Origin: Prevotella vespertina | Lineage (GTDB): Bacteria > Bacteroidota > Bacteroidia > Bacteroidales > Bacteroidaceae | Assembly (NCBI RefSeq): GCF_009728485.1 | Contig: NZ_VVIQ01000002.1 | Coordinates: 310,001 to 374,000 of the forward strand | Direction of reading: 5' to 3' | Length of the DNA: 64,000 nt | Shown here: piece by piece, positions 57,836-64,000 of the stretch | How positions within the stretch are numbered: position 1 is the first letter of the stretch | Layout of the letters: each line of letters opens with the position of its first letter | Program-made: the position numbers and the translations under genes | The notes under the pieces: generated by a model | What the model saw: the letters and a program-made list of their open reading frames with translations, nothing else | Databases searched by the model: none | What the model was told of the DNA's origin: nothing

Positions 57836-58162
57836 AATCCTATTCTTTAAAGTTATTATTTATGTTACGTGTGCAAAGGTAATACACATGAGTGCAACCT
57901 TTCTGCATAGATAAAGATTTCTGCTTACCTTTATTATCTTTTTTATATATATAATGGAACGTCAATTAAATTGTAGGAACTTTCCTGTAACCACTTGCTT
58001 AGTACCATTCATATATATGATAACATGCAAGTTAGTCTTACTATAGCTTACTATCTGTTCGGAGTTTCTGTCCATCTGCAGCCTACTGTCAATCATCTTC
58101 TTCCTGAACCATTGCGCTCTTTGCAACAGTTCAGAAAGAAGACATCATATCACCATCAACGC
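57836..58162. other. Gap between hsdR and the DUF2130 gene
   Basis: About 330 bp, AT-rich near 57930-57960. The DUF2130 gene probably has its own promoter here, but no consensus pair is clear. No gene is seen. Confidence 0.4.
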
Positions 58163-61100
58163 CTACTTATCATCTGGACCGTCTTCTGCAACCCGACTAT
58201 AACTTACAGCGTCGTTCTCTGGCAACTCATAAAGCGGACAATCTCTTCTTGCTTCCATGTCATGACCCACACTCTCAAGGTCGGTGATGGAGAATGCTGT
58301 CACATAGAGATACAGTGCCACAACAACTTTTATTGCGGCATCGACATCTGCAGCTGTATTGACAGGTGCATTATGCGCTTCATTGTTACGCCAATCTCTC
58401 AACATCTGCAAATAAGAAGAGAACTTCTTCCCATCTTCATCTGTAGCGTATTTCAGTTTCCATAGACACCTAAAGGCATGGACAGCATCTGCCAACATGG
58501 CGTCTCTTCCACCTTGTCCTTCTATCTCATCATCATTTATCAGATAGTATAATTTCTTTAAGTAAGATTCATACTTCTGAACCAACGAGTTAAAGAGAGA
58601 ATACCTCATGACTGCATTTGGATGAGGGTCAGTAAAGATATTGTTTAGTCCTTCCTTTAGTAGGTCGTTGATACCATCTAACTTAGGTAGACTTACCGTG
58701 TTCAGTACAAAGAAGAAACAATCCACAATCTCTGGTAGTGCTCTCATCTTCTTGCAGACACCCACAAACTCTGGTTGCATCATTGCTATTATCTTGTCCT
58801 TCAGCACAGCCTCATCATAGATAAGATTTCTTGATGCTGATATCTGTAAGCCCAGATTATCCAGAATCTTATTAATCAACATCTGTTCAAGACCTTTCTC
58901 CTTCTCAAGTAATTCCTTAAGGTGGAAATACTTCTCTATTTGGTCTACGATGGTATCATCAAACTTCTGCCTACAGATATTCACCAACACATCACGAGAG
59001 TTATTGGCACGGATAGCATCGGCAAGCTCTGGGTTTCTCATCAGTTCTTCCAATATCTGTTTGATGATTTTATCATTCTCATTCAGAATACCCACAAACG
59101 GACTATTCACCATATTGAGTATTTCTGCAATGGTCTTCTTCTCGTCCTCTTGCTTCAATCCCACTTCACCAATACGGCTCGATTTTAGTTCTGTTGGTTC
59201 ATCCTCTAACTTTATGCTTCCTTCGTAGGAGAGCTGTATGCGTAGTTTGTCAAGGTCTATCATGCTCGCTAACTCCATTGGTAGCGTCTCTTTCGTATAA
59301 GGCAAATACTTATAGAACACCTTACAGAACACATAGAATTTCTCCAAGTCGGGGTCGGTGAAGTCTATAACTTGTGCTAAGAAGCCATACTGTCTTACAA
59401 ACCGATTAACCAACTTACGATACCTGTCTTTCTCTTCATCTGTTAAAGGGGCTACCCTCTCTCTCACAATGTCTAACAGGATTGACGGCACACTTGACAC
59501 CTTCTTTGGGTCTATCAGTCGTTCGCATACCTCATTTACTTCCTCTTCACTGAACAAGTTCCATTGCTCTACATCCTCTTTCATCGTGTAGACACGCTGC
59601 GGGTCAATTTCTCCACTCAGTGTTGTAACGGTATAATACTGATTGAACGCTTTACGGACTGACTCTGTATCATTACGGAAATCTACTACCAACGTGTCTT
59701 CTTTATAAGGCCAATAAGTACGATTAAGACGTGAGAGCGTCTGTATACATTGTATGCCTCCCAACGAGCGATCAACAAACATTGTGTGCAGTAGCTTCTG
59801 ATCGAAGCCTGTCTGGAACTTCTCTGCCACTATCAATATCTTATAATCGTCTTCCTTGAACTTCTCTGCAATGGCATTGTCTGTCACACCATCATCATTC
59901 ATGTTGGCTTCTGTACATTTCTTACCGCTGCTGTCGGTCACCTCTCCTGAGAAAGCCACAAGGGTCTTTATCTCTCCTTTGTATTCCTCTGCGATAATCC
60001 TATCGATAATCTGTTTGTAGTCGGCAGCTGACTGTCGTGAGTCGCACACCACCATTGCCTTTGCCTGATGGTTTATCTTATTGATGGTGAACTTCATGAA
60101 CTGGTCGACCATCATACTTGCCTTGCGCGACTTGATATACATATCTTTCCCCAACATTGCAGCTATCACCTTCAATGCCTTCTTCTTCTCAAACTGCACT
60201 TCAGCATCCTTGTCGGGGTCTTTCTCTATCAACTCAAACATCGTTTTATAGCTGATGTAGTTCTGTGTGACGTCAAGGATAAACTTCTCGTCGATGGCTT
60301 GTTTCATAGAGTAAAGGTCGTGGGCTTCCTTCCCATCCTTACCATATAGGGCATAGGTCTTATCCTTTGGCGTTGCGGTGAAAGCAAAATAAGAGATGTG
60401 CTTCATCATCTTACGGTAGTTCTGCTGCTGTGCCATCAACGCATCCAACGGACTTTCATAGTCGTCTGGGTTATAGTCTTCTATCTGGGCTAAGTCTTCC
60501 TGCGTCGAGAGTGCATTTACTAAGTCCTTTGCAGCCTCATTGCCTACTGCCGTGTGAGCCTCGTCAATGATGACGGCATACCGCTTCTGCTGTTCATGCT
60601 TCAGATAGTCTAAGGCGTATGCAAACTTCTGTACTGTAGAGATAATAATTCTGTTCTTGCCATTCAGTGCATCAGCCAAGGTCTTTGAACGCTTACGAAT
60701 ATCCATCACCGTACCAAGCGTTGTCTCGAAGTTAACAACGTCTTCTGCCATATTACGGTTTAGCACAATGCGGTCGGTCACCATGATGATACTATCAAAG
60801 ACTGCTGCACCATTTGCGTCAATCATGTTCGTAAACTGATGTGCCAGCCATGCCATGGTCTTCGTCTTTCCACTTCCTGCCGAGTGTTGTATGAGGTAGT
60901 TATGTCCTACTCCCTCTTCTTCAACCAACCGACGCAGTTTGTGTACAGCTCTTAGTTGATGATAACGTGGAAAGATTACCACCGTGCGCCTCTTCATCTC
61001 CTTTGTGTTGCGGTCTTCATAACTTTCATCATAGCGTTTGATGAAGTGTAACAGTAGGTCGAGCAGGGAGTCGGCTTGCAGAATGTCTCTCCACATATAA

Positions 61101-61789
61101 GCTGTTGGATAGTCGCCTTCTATCGTCGGATTCACTGTCTCACGGTTGAAAGGCAGGAAGGTTGTTCCCTCTCCGTTCAGTTTGGTAGTCATAAAGACAT
61201 ACTGGTTATCCATCACAAAGTGCACCAGACAGTTTCTTAACATTCGGTTCTCGGCATTGCGTTGCGTGCGATACTGGGCTATACCGTGCGTGTAGTTCTG
61301 CCCTGTTCCTTCATTCTTTAGCTCGAAGGTGAAGAGGGGTATACCATTCAAGAGGATACACAGGTCCAGTTCGTTACCACTGTCAGCTCCCATGGAGTAG
61401 CGCATCTGGCGCACCACACTAAACCGATTGGCACGATAAAGTCTGTAGTTTTCTGTTCCTTCGCCTTCCAACGTAGGCTTAAACTGGCAGAACTTCACCT
61501 TCGCCCCACTCACCGTGAAGCCCTTGCGCATGATGTTCAAGATACTCTCTCCACGGTCTAATCGCTTGTTATACTCACGGATAACCGTCTCTGTCTCTCG
61601 CCCCGCAAAGTGTTGCGACAGCTTCTTCCACACGATGGGTTGTGCTCGTAAGAACTGTTCTAACATCTCGGCATCGCACAAGCGTTCGATGTCAAACTGT
61701 GCACTACTGCGCTGATTGTATAGGTCGCTATTTGCAAGATAGTTTGCAATATGCGCCTCAAAGGTTGTTTCGCTTAAAGGATTTAGCAT
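58163..61789 (-). CDS. hsdR: Type I restriction enzyme, HsdR subunit
   Basis: The 1208-aa protein has an N-terminal PD-(D/E)xK nuclease (NELDLCILLNGIPLFTFELK, about 138-157) and SF2 translocase motifs: QHSAGSGKTKTM near 303, VIIDEAHTAV near 411, FTATPKDKT and LSRLNRTYWP. It cuts DNA lacking the system's methylation after translocation. It lies 279 bp from hsdS, with a 22-bp-period array in the gap. Confidence 0.93.
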   Translation of the reverse strand: MLNPLSETTFEAHIANYLANSDLYNQRSSAQFDIERLCDAEMLEQFLRAQPIVWKKLSQHFAGRETETVIREYNKRLDRGESILNIMRKGFTVSGAKVKFCQFKPTLEGEGTENYRLYRANRFSVVRQMRYSMGADSGNELDLCILLNGIPLFTFELKNEGTGQNYTHGIAQYRTQRNAENRMLRNCLVHFVMDNQYVFMTTKLNGEGTTFLPFNRETVNPTIEGDYPTAYMWRDILQADSLLDLLLHFIKRYDESYEDRNTKEMKRRTVVIFPRYHQLRAVHKLRRLVEEEGVGHNYLIQHSAGSGKTKTMAWLAHQFTNMIDANGAAVFDSIIMVTDRIVLNRNMAEDVVNFETTLGTVMDIRKRSKTLADALNGKNRIIISTVQKFAYALDYLKHEQQKRYAVIIDEAHTAVGNEAAKDLVNALSTQEDLAQIEDYNPDDYESPLDALMAQQQNYRKMMKHISYFAFTATPKDKTYALYGKDGKEAHDLYSMKQAIDEKFILDVTQNYISYKTMFELIEKDPDKDAEVQFEKKKALKVIAAMLGKDMYIKSRKASMMVDQFMKFTINKINHQAKAMVVCDSRQSAADYKQIIDRIIAEEYKGEIKTLVAFSGEVTDSSGKKCTEANMNDDGVTDNAIAEKFKEDDYKILIVAEKFQTGFDQKLLHTMFVDRSLGGIQCIQTLSRLNRTYWPYKEDTLVVDFRNDTESVRKAFNQYYTVTTLSGEIDPQRVYTMKEDVEQWNLFSEEEVNEVCERLIDPKKVSSVPSILLDIVRERVAPLTDEEKDRYRKLVNRFVRQYGFLAQVIDFTDPDLEKFYVFCKVFYKYLPYTKETLPMELASMIDLDKLRIQLSYEGSIKLEDEPTELKSSRIGEVGLKQEDEKKTIAEILNMVNSPFVGILNENDKIIKQILEELMRNPELADAIRANNSRDVLVNICRQKFDDTIVDQIEKYFHLKELLEKEKGLEQMLINKILDNLGLQISASRNLIYDEAVLKDKIIAMMQPEFVGVCKKMRALPEIVDCFFFVLNTVSLPKLDGINDLLKEGLNNIFTDPHPNAVMRYSLFNSLVQKYESYLKKLYYLINDDEIEGQGGRDAMLADAVHAFRCLWKLKYATDEDGKKFSSYLQMLRDWRNNEAHNAPVNTAADVDAAIKVVVALYLYVTAFSITDLESVGHDMEARRDCPLYELPENDAVSYSRVAEDGPDDK

Positions 61790-61902
61790 ATTTTGTTGTT
61801 GTTTATTGTCAATGTTTCGTTTCTCTTTCTTGTGTATATAACGTCTGCTACAGTTCTACTTTCATTAGGCAAAGGTCCACCCTTCTGACAGTTTCATACT
61901 TA

Positions 61903-61990
61903 TGAAACTCAAGTTTCAGTCTACTGATATTAGAGTTTCAGTCAAGTGAAACTCAAGTTGCAGCCGAGTGAGACCTAAGTTGTAGCCCTT
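61903..61990. repeat. Intergenic tandem array, exact 22-bp period (TGAAACTcAAGTTTCA family)
   Basis: Units start at 61903, 61925, 61947 and 61969. The best unit has the near palindrome TGAAACTCAAGTTTCA plus a 6-bp linker. It fills the gap between hsdS and hsdR. Confidence 0.75.
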
Positions 61991-62068
61991 AGAACTGTCC
62001 TTAAACCCTTTCCAAGGGCTTTGCTCATTACGTGGTAAGCCCCTGTTTGGTTCTTACTCGGCATGTTG

Positions 62069-63322
62069 TCAGTTATCAGTTACCTTCCTTTTGCCCGTAA
62101 CCACCTCCGTAATCAAGCTCTGCTTATACTCTTGTAGAAGGTCTATTTGGTGTTGGGCGTTGGAGATAGAGGTATCTATGGTAGCACATTTGTGGTCGAG
62201 GTAAGAGGCGATAGCGGCTTGCTCTTCTGCCATTGCTAAAGGAACTTTAATCTCATCAATAGTAGTTTTTGTTAACTGATTGATGGTTGTTGTAGAGAAA
62301 TAGCCCTTGTATTGACCTATTGCTGTTTGAAAGAGATAGAATCCATACTTCTTTTCAATATTAGGAATATATCTCATCATAAAAGCTCCAAATGTCGCAT
62401 TAAGTTCTTTATCAACAAAAGCAGATTTCCCTACTAATGCTGCACTACCATTCCTCGAACAGATTATAATATCACCCTTATTCACCAATAAATCTCTTGA
62501 AACTTTACTAACATAGACATTATCCTCAAAGGACAAGGAGGAATTCTGAATATTAGATGAACGTAATACCAAGATACCATTATCTACAACATCCTTAGGA
62601 GAATATGTCAAGCCATTACCAAACGTACCTGTAAACTTTAAAGGCATCACCTCCCAATGCTTTGGCACATCTCCTATCCACTCAACTCCCGACTGTTTCA
62701 TTTCGACATTAGGGTTCAGTCCTTTCGTTACAGCATGAGTGATAACACTCTGTTTCAGTTCTTGGAGTAGAGCAATACGCTTTTGTTGAATAGAAATGAG
62801 GTTATCTATCTTTGCACAGTGTGTATCAAGATAGGTTGCAATAAAGACTTGTTCGTAATAAGGTGGCACAGGAAGAGTCTGTAATTCTAAATTTGATTGA
62901 CTTAATTTAGGTTGTGCAGAACCTGTAATAAAAGTTGAGTAATCAGCAGCCTCTAATGTGTAGTACATATATCCATAATCGACATTCTTCATAGGTTTTA
63001 ATATATGTGCGTGGTTATTTACCCAAAACTTTCCTTCTGCCTTATATATTAATGGTAGATTCCTAAATACGAGATTAGCTCCATCCTCTCCTATTAAGAG
63101 AACCCTATCATCAACATTATAATAATCAATCTTGTCTATTACACCAGATGCACCATAGTATTCATATTGAGGATTAGTTCGTTCTCTTTTATCCGCAGAT
63201 ATTGGTTCGCGAAGATTATCCAAATTATAAAACAACCATTTTAGCTGCTTCACCTCCCAATGCTTCGGCACATCCCCAATCCATGCCACTCCACTATCCT
63301 TATACTCATCGTATTTTTTCAT
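62069..63322 (-). CDS. hsdS: Type I restriction specificity subunit HsdS
   Basis: The 417-aa protein has two target-recognition domains, each opened by the same conserved segment (SGVAWIGDVPKHWEV near residue 10 and SGVEWIGDVPKHWEV near 210), and helical spacers with YLDxxCAxID (TYLDTHCAKIDNLIS and SYLDHKCATIDTSIS). It fixes the recognised DNA sequence of the HsdM/HsdR complex. It starts 5 bp after hsdM. No silent hsdS copy is seen nearby. Confidence 0.93.
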   Translation of the reverse strand: MKKYDEYKDSGVAWIGDVPKHWEVKQLKWLFYNLDNLREPISADKRERTNPQYEYYGASGVIDKIDYYNVDDRVLLIGEDGANLVFRNLPLIYKAEGKFWVNNHAHILKPMKNVDYGYMYYTLEAADYSTFITGSAQPKLSQSNLELQTLPVPPYYEQVFIATYLDTHCAKIDNLISIQQKRIALLQELKQSVITHAVTKGLNPNVEMKQSGVEWIGDVPKHWEVMPLKFTGTFGNGLTYSPKDVVDNGILVLRSSNIQNSSLSFEDNVYVSKVSRDLLVNKGDIIICSRNGSAALVGKSAFVDKELNATFGAFMMRYIPNIEKKYGFYLFQTAIGQYKGYFSTTTINQLTKTTIDEIKVPLAMAEEQAAIASYLDHKCATIDTSISNAQHQIDLLQEYKQSLITEVVTGKRKVTDN

Positions 63323-63327
63323 ACGTC

Positions 63328-64000
63328 TTAGTCCTCCTTTAGCTGTGAGAGTTCGTTGTTGAGTGCACTGTCTAATGTTGCCAATTCTGAAAGGATTTCT
63401 TCGCTACTGCGCAAAGGGCGATACTTATAAAAAAGTCGGGTGAAAGGGAACTCACAACCTACCTTGTCTTTATCACGCTCCATCCACGCATCGGGCGCAA
63501 AAGGTAGCACCTCACGACGGAAGTAGTCGTCGATATCTTCCTTCATTGGTATCTTCTCGGTATCGTTCAGATTGGTATCAGCAACCCGCTCACCACTGTT
63601 CTTAATAGGGTCGTCGAACACTTCGGGGGCATCCTCTGCTACTCTGCCAAACACATCACGCAACTGTTTCTTCTGTGCCTTGGTAGTCTTCACGTGATTC
63701 TCTTTCAAGAACACAAAGAACTCGTGGTCGCTACGCTGCTCGTCCACACCGTCTATTGCTGCCACCTCTTGCAAGATAAGGTTCTTCTTGTCGTCTGCCT
63801 TAAAGTCATCGTTACTGCATAAAGCCTCATACGTAGCACGGATATTACTAAACCACAGGCGCAACGGACGTCGTACTGCCACGTTGGTATAAAGGAAGTC
63901 ATCGTAGTCCATGAGCTTCGCAATCTCTAAGTGTTCCGTCTCGCCTGTCTTGTCGTAGACAATGTCACGGCAGCAAGGCTCGTAAGCCTTATAGATACTA
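63328..64000 (-). CDS. hsdM: Type I methyltransferase subunit HsdM, C-terminal part, cut by window end
   Basis: The frame is open to the window end, beyond the ATG at 63912 (it reads AYEPCCRDIVYDKTGETEHLEIAKLMDYDDF), so this is the 3' part of a longer gene. The C-terminal sequence RREVLPFAPDAWMERDKDKVGCEFPFTRLFYKYRPLR is typical of HsdM. The catalytic N-terminal motifs lie outside the window. Confidence 0.88.
   Translation of the reverse strand, partial: SIYKAYEPCCRDIVYDKTGETEHLEIAKLMDYDDFLYTNVAVRRPLRLWFSNIRATYEALCSNDDFKADDKKNLILQEVAAIDGVDEQRSDHEFFVFLKENHVKTTKAQKKQLRDVFGRVAEDAPEVFDDPIKNSGERVADTNLNDTEKIPMKEDIDDYFRREVLPFAPDAWMERDKDKVGCEFPFTRLFYKYRPLRSSEEILSELATLDSALNNELSQLKED

Noticed and set aside
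57995-58465. Plus-strand open frame of 156 codons at the end of hsdR
   Set aside because: Its second half is antisense to the hsdR C terminus, its first half is AT-rich intergenic DNA, and the protein looks random, with no domain or ribosome site.
62069-63322. Phase-variable hsdS shufflon
   Set aside because: Only one complete hsdS is present, with no silent partial copy or inverted repeat around it in the window.

Overview
The window looks like a chromosomal segment of a Bacteroidota bacterium, most likely Prevotella or a close relative. The evidence is SusC/SusD pairs, lipoproteins with short lipoboxes, S-type sulfatases, a 47-bp-repeat type II-C CRISPR locus, CTnDOT-type conjugation remnants, and promoters of the Bacteroidota pattern (TTTG or TTG near -33, then TAnnTTTG near -7) in front of many genes. 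The genus is inferred; no rRNA is present.

The left part (1-36.6 kb) is mostly envelope and glycan metabolism. It holds two lipoproteins, a pair of DUF3857/transglutaminase-like proteins, a sulfatase, a phosphoethanolamine transferase, and a GH18-deacetylase-GT2 trifunctional protein. These are followed by the type II-C CRISPR-Cas locus (19 repeats, cas2, cas1, cas9, and a divergent tracrRNA). Then come an M64-type metallopeptidase, an SGNH/acetylesterase, a second sulfatase, and a five-gene SusC/SusD operon carrying a zinc metallohydrolase lipoprotein, a DUF4302 lipoprotein and a BACON-like lipoprotein. Seven intergenic regions carry tandem arrays whose sequences differ but whose period is always about 22 bp.

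The middle part (36.7-48 kb) is a patchwork of mobile DNA next to tRNA-Ser(UGA). It contains a 94-bp tandem repeat, an Mpi-like serine recombinase, an excisionase-like HTH protein, and a compact three-gene operon of AbiEi antitoxin, AbiEii nucleotidyltransferase and a PP2C phosphatase. Around these lie decayed conjugative or mobilizable element pieces: the C-terminal end of a large methylase/helicase, a traN fragment joined head-on to a relaxase fragment, mobC, a frameshifted primase, a RepA-like AAA ATPase and a DUF3853 protein.

The right part (48-64 kb) is a restriction-modification island. A small XRE regulator precedes a PLD-SNF2 helicase and an Eco57I-like DNA methyltransferase. Directly downstream lies an inverted, silent copy of the methyltransferase C-terminal end. 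Its first specificity half is flipped relative to its second half, with breakpoints that can be placed almost to the base; this looks like a DNA-inversion system for swapping half-specificity domains. Beyond it lie a truncated ASCH-domain gene, a DUF2130 protein, and a type I system (hsdR, hsdS, and hsdM running off the window).

The two most interesting systems are the invertible methyltransferase specificity locus (54.2-56.0 kb) and the AbiEi-AbiEii-PP2C operon (39.35-41.96 kb). For the operon, a phosphatase that reverses toxin-neutralising phosphorylation is a testable idea.
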